Under the pieces are notes generated by a model. The model was not told the origin of the DNA and ran no database searches. It worked only from the letters and a program-made list of their open reading frames with translations. Made by a program: the position numbers and the translations under genes. This document shows, in pieces, positions 50,618-60,145 of a DNA stretch of 64,000 nucleotides (positions within the stretch are counted from its first letter, which is position 1; every line of letters begins with the position of its first letter). Origin of the DNA: Alteromonas sp047556435 (lineage in GTDB: Bacteria > Pseudomonadota > Gammaproteobacteria > Enterobacterales > Alteromonadaceae); contig NZ_CP180210.1 of NCBI RefSeq assembly GCF_047556435.1, forward strand, positions 2,976,001-3,040,000, in the 5' to 3' direction.

Positions 50618-51574
50618 ATGAATATTGCTAAAGTAGACCTGAATCTTCTGGTCTATCTGGACGTGCTGCTACGCGAGGGAAGCGTAACCAAAGCCGCAAA
50701 CCAACTCAGCATCACCCAGCCAGCGATGAGCAACGGATTGAAACGACTACGCGATTTGTTTAAAGATCCGCTACTGGTTCGCACCAGTGAGGGCATGACG
50801 CCAACCAAACGCGCACTGGAACTGCAACCGGTGATAAGAGACGTACTCAGTAAGCTGGAAAACTCTATCCAGCCGGAAACGGATTTTGATCCTGCCACCA
50901 GCACGCGTACCTTCCGAATCATGACCAGTGACTATGCAGAAAGCACGCTACTACTTGAGTTAGTCGGTCGTCTTGCAGAGCTTGCACCAAACATTACGCT
51001 GGACTTAATCACGCCGTCAGACGTGACTTTCCACGACGTCGAGCAAGGCAAAGTGGACATGGCAGTTAACCGGTTTGAAGAATTGCCGCTTTCTTTCCAT
51101 CAGAAAGTCATCTGGTACGATACCTTCAGTTGCGTAATGAGCAAAGATCATCCACTGAATGAAAAATTTGATTTGGAAAGCTACCTGAAAGCGCAGCATA
51201 TCTGGGTGAGTAAAACCGGTTTTGGTGTGGGCGTAGGTATCGACCCCAATGAAGTACAAAAGCTCGGGTGGGTAGATGCTGAACTTACCAAAATAGGGAA
51301 GCAGCGTTCTATACGCGTGTTTACCCGTCATTATCATGCCGCATTGCAAATCGCGAAAACGCAAAATCTGATAGCTACCTTGCCCAGCAAGGCGGCGAAA
51401 CTGTTCACCGACGATCCCAGTGTGGTGTTGAAAGCGCCGCCCTTTGATATTCCTCCCATAGCGTTGAAGATGGCGTGGAGTGCGCTGTTACATCATGATG
51501 CGGGCCATATCTGGCTACGCAGACTCATTGGTGATGTCGCTGCTGAAATGAATGCAGGCAATGACATTCATTAA
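50618..51574 (+). CDS. LysR-type transcriptional regulator, glyoxylate locus
   Basis: The 318-residue protein has an N-terminal winged helix (about 5-65, REGSVTKAANQLSITQPAMS). Its periplasmic-binding-like effector domain is of the NodD/SyrM type with an EGMTPTKRA start. The ATG at 50618 follows AGGA. Its position between aceA and glcB, all on one strand, suggests control of the shunt; this is inference from context. The usual aceBAK regulator IclR is not seen. A short AATCTCTAC element occurs upstream of both this gene and glcB. Confidence 0.85.
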   Translation: MNIAKVDLNLLVYLDVLLREGSVTKAANQLSITQPAMSNGLKRLRDLFKDPLLVRTSEGMTPTKRALELQPVIRDVLSKLENSIQPETDFDPATSTRTFRIMTSDYAESTLLLELVGRLAELAPNITLDLITPSDVTFHDVEQGKVDMAVNRFEELPLSFHQKVIWYDTFSCVMSKDHPLNEKFDLESYLKAQHIWVSKTGFGVGVGIDPNEVQKLGWVDAELTKIGKQRSIRVFTRHYHAALQIAKTQNLIATLPSKAAKLFTDDPSVVLKAPPFDIPPIALKMAWSALLHHDAGHIWLRRLIGDVAAEMNAGNDIH

Positions 51575-51619
51575 AACAATGGCAAGGATAGAAACCATAA
51601 ATTAAAAAACTGGGTATAG

Positions 51620-51638
51620 AATCTCTACACTGGTGCAA
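51620..51638. promoter_or_regulatory. Shared AATCTCTAC element, copy 2 (glcB)
   Basis: AATCTCTACACTGGTGCAA lies 22 bases before the glcB ATG and directly after a -10-like TATAGA (51615-51620). It shares AATCTCTAC and a downstream GCAAC with the element before the LysR gene. Confidence 0.35.
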
Positions 51639-51660
51639 CGCAACGAGTACAGAGGTAACT

Positions 51661-53841
51661 ATGCAAGGATACACACAAAGAGGCCGTCTGCAGGTAGCAG
51701 ACGCGCTCGATACCTTCATTAACGAGCAGGCGCTGCCAGAAACGGGCATCGACAAAGATGCCTTCTGGCAGGGAACGGAAGCGATTTTTGCTGATTTGAT
51801 TAGCGAAAACCAGGCACTGCTCGCCAAGCGTGACAACCTTCAAAAAGCTATCGACGACTACCACAAAAGCAAAAAGTCCGCTTTTGGAGATGCTTACACG
51901 CAATTTCTTAAAGATATTGATTACCTTGTAGCGCAACCCGATACCGTTGAAGTCGATACTTCAAACGTCGATGCCGAAATCGCGACCATGGCCGGCCCGC
52001 AACTGGTGGTACCGATTAATAATGCCCGCTACGCGCTGAATGCCGTTAACGCCCGTTGGGGCAGCCTTTATGACGCGCTGTATGGAACGGATGTAATCAG
52101 CGATGAAGACGGTGCAAAAGCGGGTTCACAATACAACCCGGTTCGCGGGCAGAAAGTAATTACGGCAGCAAGGGAGTACCTCGACACTCTGATCCCCCTC
52201 GCCACCGGCAGTCATGTCGATGCAACCGGCTACGCAATCGATTCGGCAAAACTGGCGATCACGCTGGCAAACGGCGACATCACAACCCTTGCGGATACGG
52301 AACAATGGCTGGGTTATCAGGGAGACATCGACACACCTACAGCACTGTTATTTGTGCACAACGGCCTGCACTTTGAAATCCAGTTAGATCCCACTCACCC
52401 AATCGGCAAAACTGACCCTGCAGGCGTGAAAGATATTTTAATCGAAGCCGCCATCACTACCATTATGGACTGTGAAGACTCGGTTGCCGCAGTCGATGCT
52501 GAAGATAAAACGCTGGTGTACAGCAACTGGCTTGGCCTGATGAAAGGTACGCTGAGTATTGAGATGCAAAAAGGCGGTAAAACACTTACCCGGGCGATGC
52601 ATGAGGACCGGGTTTACACGCCGTCGAAACATGCGATGACCACCGAAGATGTCCGCTTGTCTGGTCGCAGCCTGATGTTTGTGCGTAACGTCGGGCACCT
52701 GATGACCAACGACGCGATGTTGTTTGACGGTGAACCCGTGCCGGAAGGCATTATGGACGGAATTATCACTTCCTTAATTGGCAAGCACGACATATTGGGG
52801 AACAGTAAATTTGCGAACAGCCGTGAAGGCAGTATTTATATTGTTAAGCCGAAAATGCACGGCCCTGAAGAAGTGGCTTTCTCTGAGAAGCTGTTCTCGC
52901 GTATTGAGAGCGTGATTGATGTGCCTGCCAACACGCTTAAAATGGGCATCATGGACGAAGAGCGCCGCACCAGTGTTAACCTGAAGGCCTGTATTGACGC
53001 GGCGAAGTCCCGCGTGGTGTTTATCAATACCGGCTTTTTGGACAGAACCGGCGATGAAATACACACCTCCATGCTGGCAGGTCCGTTTGCTGATAAAGCC
53101 ACCCTGAAAACCATGCCGTGGATCCAGGCTTATGAAACTGCAAACGTGGCTACCGGCATCGACTGCGGACTGTCTGGCAAGGCGCAGATTGGTAAGGGTA
53201 TGTGGCCAATTCCAGATCAAATGGCCAATATGATGGAAGCGAAAATTGGCCACCCGAAATCAGGCGCCAATACCGCCTGGGTGCCTTCTCCGACGGCAGC
53301 AACACTGCATGCCCTTCACTACCACAAAGTCAATGTCTTTGATGTACAAAAAGGACTGGATAAGGATTTCGACGGACTGTCAGATATTTTAACAATACCG
53401 CTTTTAGACGACAAGACATCGCTTAGTGATGAGAAAATTCAGCGTGAAGTAGACAACAACGTTCAGGGCATTCTGGGTTACGTGGTGCGCTGGGTGCACC
53501 AGGGCGTCGGTTGTTCAAAAGTGCCTGACATTAACGATGTTGGACTGATGGAAGACCGTGCAACGTTACGTATCTCTTCACAGCACCTGGCAAACTGGCT
53601 GGAGCACGGCATTATCACCGCCGAGCAGGTTGATGAGTCGCTTTCGCGCATGGCAAAACTGGTAGATGAGCAGAACGCATCCGATCCGGAATATATTGCG
53701 ATGACACCAGATACTGACAATTCCATTGGATATCAGGCAGCCAGAGACCTTATCTTCCTGGGCAAAGAACAACCCAGTGGCTACACCGAGCCACTTCTTC
53801 ACGCTCGTCGCAGGGAAATGAAAAAGAAACTGGCCTCGTAA
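51661..53841 (+). CDS. glcB: Malate synthase G
   Basis: GlcB condenses glyoxylate with acetyl-CoA to malate, completing the glyoxylate shunt. The 726-residue length is typical of the G isoform rather than the shorter AceB. Motifs include TTIMDCEDSVAAVDAEDK, MGIMDEERRTSVNLKACI with metal-site acidic residues, TGFLDRTGDEIHTSM and GANTAWVPSPTAATLHALHY. An AGGTAAC ribosome site lies just before the ATG. A strong terminator follows at 53962. Confidence 0.97.
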   Translation: MQGYTQRGRLQVADALDTFINEQALPETGIDKDAFWQGTEAIFADLISENQALLAKRDNLQKAIDDYHKSKKSAFGDAYTQFLKDIDYLVAQPDTVEVDTSNVDAEIATMAGPQLVVPINNARYALNAVNARWGSLYDALYGTDVISDEDGAKAGSQYNPVRGQKVITAAREYLDTLIPLATGSHVDATGYAIDSAKLAITLANGDITTLADTEQWLGYQGDIDTPTALLFVHNGLHFEIQLDPTHPIGKTDPAGVKDILIEAAITTIMDCEDSVAAVDAEDKTLVYSNWLGLMKGTLSIEMQKGGKTLTRAMHEDRVYTPSKHAMTTEDVRLSGRSLMFVRNVGHLMTNDAMLFDGEPVPEGIMDGIITSLIGKHDILGNSKFANSREGSIYIVKPKMHGPEEVAFSEKLFSRIESVIDVPANTLKMGIMDEERRTSVNLKACIDAAKSRVVFINTGFLDRTGDEIHTSMLAGPFADKATLKTMPWIQAYETANVATGIDCGLSGKAQIGKGMWPIPDQMANMMEAKIGHPKSGANTAWVPSPTAATLHALHYHKVNVFDVQKGLDKDFDGLSDILTIPLLDDKTSLSDEKIQREVDNNVQGILGYVVRWVHQGVGCSKVPDINDVGLMEDRATLRISSQHLANWLEHGIITAEQVDESLSRMAKLVDEQNASDPEYIAMTPDTDNSIGYQAARDLIFLGKEQPSGYTEPLLHARRREMKKKLAS

Positions 53842-53961
53842 AGATAGGCGAATGTTTATGCTCAAAAACAGACAAATGCCCGGTTATCAATAACCCCCTG
53901 TCTGGGAATGTCCCGGTTCCGCTTTGGCATTCCGCTTGGTACATGCAGAGATCCTCAACTT

Positions 53962-53985
53962 GCCGCCTTCGGGCGGCTTTTTTTT
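53962..53985 (+). terminator. Terminator of glcB
   Basis: GCCGCC-TTCG-GGCGGC followed by eight T residues, 120 bases after the glcB stop and 44 bases before the patatin gene. Confidence 0.92.
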
Positions 53986-54029
53986 GAAAGCTCCACTATG
54001 CTTGTAAAGTCTGCAGTGGGAGTTCGTCT

Positions 54030-54890
54030 ATGTCCGAAAGTACCTGTAACGTAAAGCAAATTGTTCCGATATTCTCAGGAGGCGGTACCCGATTACCCGC
54101 ACACATTGGTATCTTGAAGGCTCTGGAAGACCTGCAGCTTGAGTTTAAGACCATCGTCGGCGTGTCAGGAGGGTCAATTATTGCTGCGCTTCACAGCACG
54201 GGCTACAGCATTGATGACATGTTAACGCTGGCACTGTCCACAGATTTTAAGCAATTTACCGAGTTCTCATTATGGCGGTTAGTCAGAGAAGGGGGGCTGT
54301 CTTCCGGTGACTATTTTGAACAGTGGATGGATGACTTACTGCACAGTGTTACATTTGCGGATGTTGACTTTTCACTGCATATTCTCGCCACCGACGTTAA
54401 TGGCGGCGGGCCTGTACTATTTAACCGGGAACGCACGCCCGACGTGAGAGTGTCTCAGGCGATTCGCTTTTCCATGTCTATCCCGCTTATTTTTTCTTTT
54501 AAAGAGTTTGACGAACAACTACTGGTAGACGGCGCCATTCTTTCAGAAGATGCATTGTTTGAAGACTGGCAAAAAGATGGTACGCCTTCGGTCTGTTTTC
54601 GTCTGAAAAGCGAACCGAAGAAAAAACCCATATCTAAAAAGAAAGGCTTTCTTTTGCCCCAGTACATCAGCTTACTCATCCGTACCTTTATGACAGCAGT
54701 ATCCCGTGAATACGTGCATGCGCAGTACTGGCACAACACGCTCGTAATCAATACCGGTGCACTGTCCGCTGTAGACTTTTCGATGACTGAGCAGGATAAG
54801 CTGACGTTGTTTGATACGGGTTATAAAACGACCCTGGATTTCCTGCCCCAGAAGTTAGCGCGTAGCAGGCCGGAACGAATAACCGCGTGA
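54030..54890 (+). CDS. Patatin-like phospholipase
   Basis: The 286-residue protein has the patatin acyl-hydrolase core: an oxyanion loop FSGGGTRLPAH, the nucleophile Ser46 in GVSGGS and the partner Asp167 in LLVDGAI. There is no signal peptide, so it is probably cytoplasmic or peripheral. It lies between a terminator and a bidirectional terminator, so it is a single-gene unit. The substrate lipid is unknown. Confidence 0.9.
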   Translation: MSESTCNVKQIVPIFSGGGTRLPAHIGILKALEDLQLEFKTIVGVSGGSIIAALHSTGYSIDDMLTLALSTDFKQFTEFSLWRLVREGGLSSGDYFEQWMDDLLHSVTFADVDFSLHILATDVNGGGPVLFNRERTPDVRVSQAIRFSMSIPLIFSFKEFDEQLLVDGAILSEDALFEDWQKDGTPSVCFRLKSEPKKKPISKKKGFLLPQYISLLIRTFMTAVSREYVHAQYWHNTLVINTGALSAVDFSMTEQDKLTLFDTGYKTTLDFLPQKLARSRPERITA

Positions 54891-54937
54891 ATAGCGAAAA
54901 GAAAAAAGAGTGAGGCGTCACATATGGGCATAAGATG

Positions 54938-54963
54938 AAAAAAGGAACCGCGGCTCCTTTTTT
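54938..54963. terminator. Bidirectional terminator, patatin / epimerase
   Basis: AAAAAAGGAACC-GC-GGCTCCTTTTTT, a 6-bp stem with one mismatch flanked by A and T tracts, lies between the convergent patatin gene and epimerase gene. Confidence 0.8.
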
Positions 54964-55026
54964 CAAATATCAGTTAATAAACGTCGTTTTTTGCTCAAAA
55001 ACAAGCAGTGCATACGTGAGGTGTGA

Positions 55027-56043
55027 TTACTGCTGGTAAAAATCCCGATACCACTTCACAAACTCCCCCACCCCGTCTTTCATAGAGGTAGTTGGACGAT
55101 ACCCCGTATCTCTTACCAGCGCTTCCACGTCGGCATACGTATCGGGCACATCTCCAGGCTGCATTGGCAATAATTCTTTTTTCGCTTCAACACCAAGCGC
55201 TTCTTCCAGCGTCTCAATAAACTTAAGCAGATGCACCGGGGTTTGCGCACCGATGTTATATATTTTCCACGGGGCTTTACTGCTTGCCGGATCCGGTGTC
55301 TTGCCGCTCCACTCGTCATTCGACTGCGCGATGCGGTCAAGTGAACGCACCACACCCTCTACAATATCGTCGATATAGGTGAAGTCACGGTGATGATTCC
55401 CGTAGTTGAATACCTTGATGGTTTCGCCTTCTAAAATGGCTTTAGTAAATTTAAACAACGCCATATCAGGGCGTCCCCAGGGTCCATACACCGTGAAGAA
55501 ACGCAGCCCGGTAGTTGGCAACGCATACAAATGGCTGTAAGTGTGCGCCATCAACTCATTCGCTTTTTTCGACGCTGCGTAAAGACTTACCGGGTGATCG
55601 ACATTGTGTTGCTCAGAAAACGGCATGGTTTCATTCGCACCATATACCGAACTGGAAGACGCATAAACCAGGTGCTCTACCTTGTTATGGCGACAGCCTT
55701 CCAGAATATTCATAAAGCCGACCAGGTTGGCATCGACATAGGCATGTGGGTTTTCAATGGAGTAACGCACCCCGGCCTGAGCAGCCAGGTGCACCACACG
55801 ATCAAACTGCTGTTCTTCAAACAGCGCTGCCATAGCATCACGTTCTTCTACGCCCATTTGAATAAACGAGAACTTCTCTGAAGCGTCGCTTTCCTGCAAC
55901 GTTTTCAGACGAGCATGTTTTAAATTCACATCGTAATAGTCATTGATATTGTCGATACCAACCACTGTGTCGCCACGGTTAATAAGATATTGCGACACCG
56001 CCGCACCGATAAAGCCGGCTGCGCCGGTTACGAGTACTTTCAT
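55027..56043 (-). CDS. UDP-glucuronate 4-epimerase-like NAD-dependent epimerase
   Basis: The 338-residue extended SDR interconverts UDP-sugars, probably UDP-glucuronate and UDP-galacturonate, for surface polysaccharide. It has the NAD motif GAAGFIG (7-13) and the catalytic YxxxK in SLYAASKKANE. GIDNINDYYDVNLKHARL and RFFTVYGPWGRPDMALFKF are typical of the glucuronate epimerase subgroup. It stands alone on the minus strand, divergent from the flavin oxidase at 56.4 kb. Confidence 0.9.
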   Translation of the reverse strand: MKVLVTGAAGFIGAAVSQYLINRGDTVVGIDNINDYYDVNLKHARLKTLQESDASEKFSFIQMGVEERDAMAALFEEQQFDRVVHLAAQAGVRYSIENPHAYVDANLVGFMNILEGCRHNKVEHLVYASSSSVYGANETMPFSEQHNVDHPVSLYAASKKANELMAHTYSHLYALPTTGLRFFTVYGPWGRPDMALFKFTKAILEGETIKVFNYGNHHRDFTYIDDIVEGVVRSLDRIAQSNDEWSGKTPDPASSKAPWKIYNIGAQTPVHLLKFIETLEEALGVEAKKELLPMQPGDVPDTYADVEALVRDTGYRPTTSMKDGVGEFVKWYRDFYQQ

Positions 56044-56380
56044 AAACTATATTGTTCCATCTTGTTTAGTCTTCTATGCTATCACTTTATTCAATAATCG
56101 TGCTAAAAAGTAAATATCGCTTAATGCACCAAAGAGTTACGTACTAATAATGGGATCAGTGCCATCTGAAAGGCTTTTTCGATGGGCGTTGGCGGATTTT
56201 CCAGAGTTAATTAAACTCTCAACCCGAAAAAGAAAAAACTTCAAAAGATGCAGTCATTGCCAATCTGTCCAGCAGTTTCAATATCTCATTATCAGGAACA
56301 CTTTTTCACTTAAGACGTAGTTGGGTTTCTGTAAGAATTTACAGAGCGCCCAAACCTATTAAATAACGCCAGAGAATTTT
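56044..56380. promoter_or_regulatory. Divergent region epimerase-flavin oxidase, with dyad
   Basis: These 337 AT-rich bases contain a gapped dyad at 56321-56353 (TTGGG-TTT-CTGTAA-GAAT-TTACAG-AGCG-CCCAA), 28 bases before the oxidase ATG. It could be an operator or an mRNA hairpin. CCAAAGAGTT at 56129-56138 repeats the 10-mer found in tandem at 17674-17695. Confidence 0.45.
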
Positions 56381-58024
56381 ATGCCAATAAAAAAACTGAT
56401 CGAGTCTGCTATTTCTGAAAAGTCTTCTTACAGCGAAAATATCACAGACATCGAGCGCGTGCTTGCCTCTCCTGAAAGCATTGAACGGCGTGTACAGGGC
56501 ATCATCACGATAGGTGCACCTGAAGACATAGGTGCCGTCTTAAAGTTGGCAAACTCGAAATCTGTACTTGCGAGTACCCCCTTCTCGATTTACCCGGTCA
56601 GCACAGGAAACAACTGGGGCTACGGAAGTGGTTTACCGGTTTCAGATGCAGCGGTTACCGTCATCATGGATTTAGCCAACTTAAATAACATCACCTTTTT
56701 TGATGAGGACAATGGTATTTGCGCTTTGCAACCCGGAGTAACTCAATCCATCCTTCATCAATTTCTCACGCAACAAAATACAGACCTTATGGTGCCGGTG
56801 ACTGGTGCCGGACCTGACTGCAGTGTTCTGGCGAACGCATTAGAGCGCGGTTACGGTATAACGCCGTGCACAGACCATTTTTTGGCAGTAACGGCAATAA
56901 AAGGCTACTTACCCAGCGGAGATTTTTATGAGTCCAGCCTGTCTGTTATGGATGAGAGCAGCGAGAAGTATGTAGATCGTACCTTTAAATGGAAGCATGG
57001 ACCTTATCTCGATGGAATATTCACTCAATCAGGAAATATGATTGTCACTGAAATAACCCTGGTACTGGAGCGTATCCCCTCCGGCTTTGATTCGTTTTAT
57101 ATGCGCTTTTACGACGAGGATAGCTTTGAAACCGCATATGGTGTGGTAAAAACCATATTTAAGCACTTAAGTGGCGTTGTGGGTTCAATTAACCTTATGG
57201 ACAAGCGTCGTGTGGCAGCCATGGTTGCAGATAACCCACAAGGCCCTGAAAACCATATTAATTCTACCGATGAACAGATAGCAGAGATTGCCAGGCAACA
57301 TGACGTTCCCGAATGGACGATTGTAGGAACGATTTATGCCCCAAAAGGCGTGTCACGCGCAGCCAGAAAACTGATAAAAAAAATTGCGAAAGGAAAGGCT
57401 GACAACGTGTTGTTTTCTGAGGGAATGCTTATAAAAATCGGGAAATTTGTCAGCGATTTATTCCCTGTTGGCCCATTAAAAAAAGCCCGTGAGCAACTGA
57501 AAACCCTGGAGCTCGGCATTCAGATAATGCGCGGAAATCCCAACCAGGTCGCGCTTCCACTGGCATACTGGCGAAACCCCAGAGTCAGGCCTGACAGATC
57601 GAATGCACTGAATCCAGCCAAAGATGGCTGTGGCCTGTTATGGTATGCGCCTCTGGTTCCGGCTAAGGCCGATGTGATGCTGAAATACATTGATATGGTA
57701 AGAACCATCTGTAGTGCGCATAATATTGAACCTATGGTCACTTTCACCAACCTCACTGGCTATTCCACTGACAGCACCATTCCCATTGTATTTGACCGGG
57801 AAAACCCCGAAGCTGTAACAGCTGCACACAATTGCCTTGAGGCGTTATTAGCTGAAGGACTGAAACACGGTTTCGTTCCTTACAGGCTCAATATTAATCA
57901 GCAAAGCAAGCTGGATTCCAGTGCTCCCTTCTGGAAAGTGGCCAATCAAATTGCAGGCGTTCTGGATAAAAATAAAATACTGAGCCGGGGACGATATAAT
58001 CCCGCGACATACGAAGAGGATTAG
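56381..58024 (+). CDS. VAO/4-cresol dehydrogenase-type FAD-binding oxidase
   Basis: The 547-residue protein belongs to the vanillyl-alcohol oxidase/p-cresol methylhydroxylase flavoprotein family. The FAD-binding (PCMH-type) domain covers about residues 35-230, with FSIYPVSTGNNWGYGSGLPV as the pyrophosphate-binding segment and PVTGAGPDCSVLANALERGYG. The rest forms the cap domain and ends in SRGRYNP, like PchF. Relatives oxidise para-alkyl phenols. No cytochrome subunit or aromatic degradation gene is next to it, so the substrate is open. It is followed by the minus-strand HPr-rel-A operon (convergent). Confidence 0.83.
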   Translation: MPIKKLIESAISEKSSYSENITDIERVLASPESIERRVQGIITIGAPEDIGAVLKLANSKSVLASTPFSIYPVSTGNNWGYGSGLPVSDAAVTVIMDLANLNNITFFDEDNGICALQPGVTQSILHQFLTQQNTDLMVPVTGAGPDCSVLANALERGYGITPCTDHFLAVTAIKGYLPSGDFYESSLSVMDESSEKYVDRTFKWKHGPYLDGIFTQSGNMIVTEITLVLERIPSGFDSFYMRFYDEDSFETAYGVVKTIFKHLSGVVGSINLMDKRRVAAMVADNPQGPENHINSTDEQIAEIARQHDVPEWTIVGTIYAPKGVSRAARKLIKKIAKGKADNVLFSEGMLIKIGKFVSDLFPVGPLKKAREQLKTLELGIQIMRGNPNQVALPLAYWRNPRVRPDRSNALNPAKDGCGLLWYAPLVPAKADVMLKYIDMVRTICSAHNIEPMVTFTNLTGYSTDSTIPIVFDRENPEAVTAAHNCLEALLAEGLKHGFVPYRLNINQQSKLDSSAPFWKVANQIAGVLDKNKILSRGRYNPATYEED

Positions 58025-58212
58025 ATCTTACCCGCGCTATGACGCCAGCAAGGAGAAAAGGGAAATAGTCTGATTTATTGCAGTGAGCAAAAAATTAGCG
58101 GCAACACTGACATAATGAAAAAATGCACTTTCCTTTAACCTGAGGTGGCAGCACAACCTCCTTGTTGCCGATAACTACGGGGTTAATCTCGTTGATACCG
58201 TGATTACCGCGG

Positions 58213-59301
58213 TTAATGTGCACTTCTTTTGAAGATGCCTACATAAGCTTTGATGAGGAAGTGCACACTAAGTCGTCTGAGCGGCATCTTCAGGTAGTGC
58301 CCCCGAATATATATCGCAAAACGACTAAGGCGACGTTTCCAGGTCTCGGTTGTGAAGTGAGCGGGAACGATCGCCTGTTTCAAAAGTACCAGCGTAAAGC
58401 GCGTAGTCAGCTTCTTGGTGACAGAAAGTGCCTCCAGCTTTGAAAGTAACGGGCTTCGATGCTTAAAAACATGCGCTCTCAATGCCAGACAGTAATACAG
58501 CTCAAGCAATAAGCCTGCACTTTTCGCCAGCTCAAATAGTGAAGTGTGAAATTCAGCACTGTCAAACTCTTCACACAATAAGTGAATATCGAAAAGATCT
58601 CTGAGAGCCCCTGAGAAATCTTCGTTTAAAATAAGATGAATGCAGGAATGCAAAACCATGGCTTCCGCTTCAAATACCGTTATATCGGTTGCGGTCTCAC
58701 GGGTACGCGCCAGGAAAAGCTCAATTTTTGGTGCCCGCCCACTAATGGGTAAATAAAGATTGTGGTGAAGGTCAACAGTGGTTTCGGTTATCGGGTTAAA
58801 CAAAGGGGGAATTTCGTGAGCAAACTCACGATAATACTTTTCATCATAATCGCTTAGCGGTTTTACTTGCCAGTGATCGTCAACAAATGCCTTTTCCGCC
58901 TCGGCCAGCTGGTCTCTCGCTACCAGAATATCAAGGTCCGACATTACACGTCCATTCGACGCATTGAGTCCTTCAGCCGCATAGGCTGCACCTTTTAAAA
59001 ATATCGGCTTCACGTCTGACGCATTCAGCAGCGTCGTTAATTGCCTGACCTCATAGTCGGTCTGCAGCTTCTGTCTTGCTGCATAAACCCATGCAGAATA
59101 AAGGTGTCTGCGTACTTTTTCAGGTAACGATTGGTAAAGGTCTACATCGCATTCAACGATGCGGTAATACAACGTAGCCAGTAATTTGGCATGCCTGAAG
59201 AACAAAATAGCATCACGCCATTGAGCTAACGAAAAGGATTTACCTAACGTAGGGTTGATAAGAATGGCAATAAACTGTTCGAAATTTCCTTGGTTATTCA
59301 T
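58213..59301 (-). CDS. Nucleotidyltransferase family protein (NTP_transf_5 type)
   Basis: The 362-residue protein has the nucleotidyltransferase core with FLKGAAYAAEGL, the acidic metal motif in GRVMSDLDILV and the conserved VDLHHNL. This family recurs beside HprK-related kinase A and PqqD-like genes and in exopolysaccharide/exosortase regions; the nucleotide receiver is unknown. Its start overlaps the kinase gene by eight bases. It is the last gene of the four-gene unit. Confidence 0.82.
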   Translation of the reverse strand: MNNQGNFEQFIAILINPTLGKSFSLAQWRDAILFFRHAKLLATLYYRIVECDVDLYQSLPEKVRRHLYSAWVYAARQKLQTDYEVRQLTTLLNASDVKPIFLKGAAYAAEGLNASNGRVMSDLDILVARDQLAEAEKAFVDDHWQVKPLSDYDEKYYREFAHEIPPLFNPITETTVDLHHNLYLPISGRAPKIELFLARTRETATDITVFEAEAMVLHSCIHLILNEDFSGALRDLFDIHLLCEEFDSAEFHTSLFELAKSAGLLLELYYCLALRAHVFKHRSPLLSKLEALSVTKKLTTRFTLVLLKQAIVPAHFTTETWKRRLSRFAIYIRGHYLKMPLRRLSVHFLIKAYVGIFKRSAH

Positions 59302-60145
59302 TTACCAACTCGTTAAAGGCATCAAGCACTGCATCTAAGTTGTTGTAAACATAGCGGTAATATGACGCAGTATCGGACAGCGCTACCAGAGCCTGGAACG
59401 CGGATTCTCCCAGCACATGGTAGTTGAAAGCATTTTGGATTACAGAAAGGAACCCCTCTGTTTTTTCCACCGCAGACCGCTGAAATGTTGTATCAGCTTG
59501 ATAGCGAGGAAACACGATTGCCTTAATTGGCACTGGAACCATTTCGCAGTATTGCGACCAGGTCGTTACCTTCAGATGCGCGACATCGCCTTTCTGCGTA
59601 TCGTTTACGGTTTCGGTCATGGTGCAGGAGGGAAACTCTGATTTAATAATGTCTATGGAGTTATTTTTAAGACAAACTGGCCTGAATAAGGGCTTCACCT
59701 TCAGACTTGTCAGATCGATCACCGCCATTTCATCAGAATACACTTTCCATCCCCGCTGCGAAAAAAACGCACTTAGTGTGCTTTTCCCTGAACCAGGGAG
59801 TGCCGGTAAGATAATCGCCTGATTGTTTTTAACAATCACGGCCGAATGAACAATGAGGTCATTATATTCATGTGCAGCCACACACCAGTTCATGCCCCAT
59901 TCCAATAAGGCATAACTTTGATTAAAAGGCAGAGGATGAAATGGTGTTAAACCATCGCAATAAAAAGAGACTTGAGGGCGTATTAGTCGGCGAATCAGGG
60001 AAGGCGCTTTGACTTCAATAGAGAAATCGAAAAATTCAGAGTCGGTTTTTGCATCACCGTAAATAAGTCTGACGTTATCTTCTACCGCCGTCGTCACCGA
60101 TTCAGCCTGAAAAGAGTAGAGGCCGGTATTTACTAGTACACTCAT
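59294..60145 (-). CDS. HprK-related kinase A
   Basis: The 283-residue protein resembles the C-terminal kinase domain of HPr kinase/phosphorylase. It has a P-loop LPGSGKST (Lys121), His100 in IVHSAVIV and the acidic SDE at 137-139. No HPr or PTS gene is nearby and the N-terminal HprK domain is absent. It therefore fits the HprK_rel_A group, defined by co-occurrence with a PqqD-like protein and a nucleotidyltransferase. The phosphorylated target is unknown. It overlaps the PqqD gene by four bases. Confidence 0.85.
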   Translation of the reverse strand: MSVLVNTGLYSFQAESVTTAVEDNVRLIYGDAKTDSEFFDFSIEVKAPSLIRRLIRPQVSFYCDGLTPFHPLPFNQSYALLEWGMNWCVAAHEYNDLIVHSAVIVKNNQAIILPALPGSGKSTLSAFFSQRGWKVYSDEMAVIDLTSLKVKPLFRPVCLKNNSIDIIKSEFPSCTMTETVNDTQKGDVAHLKVTTWSQYCEMVPVPIKAIVFPRYQADTTFQRSAVEKTEGFLSVIQNAFNYHVLGESAFQALVALSDTASYYRYVYNNLDAVLDAFNELVNE

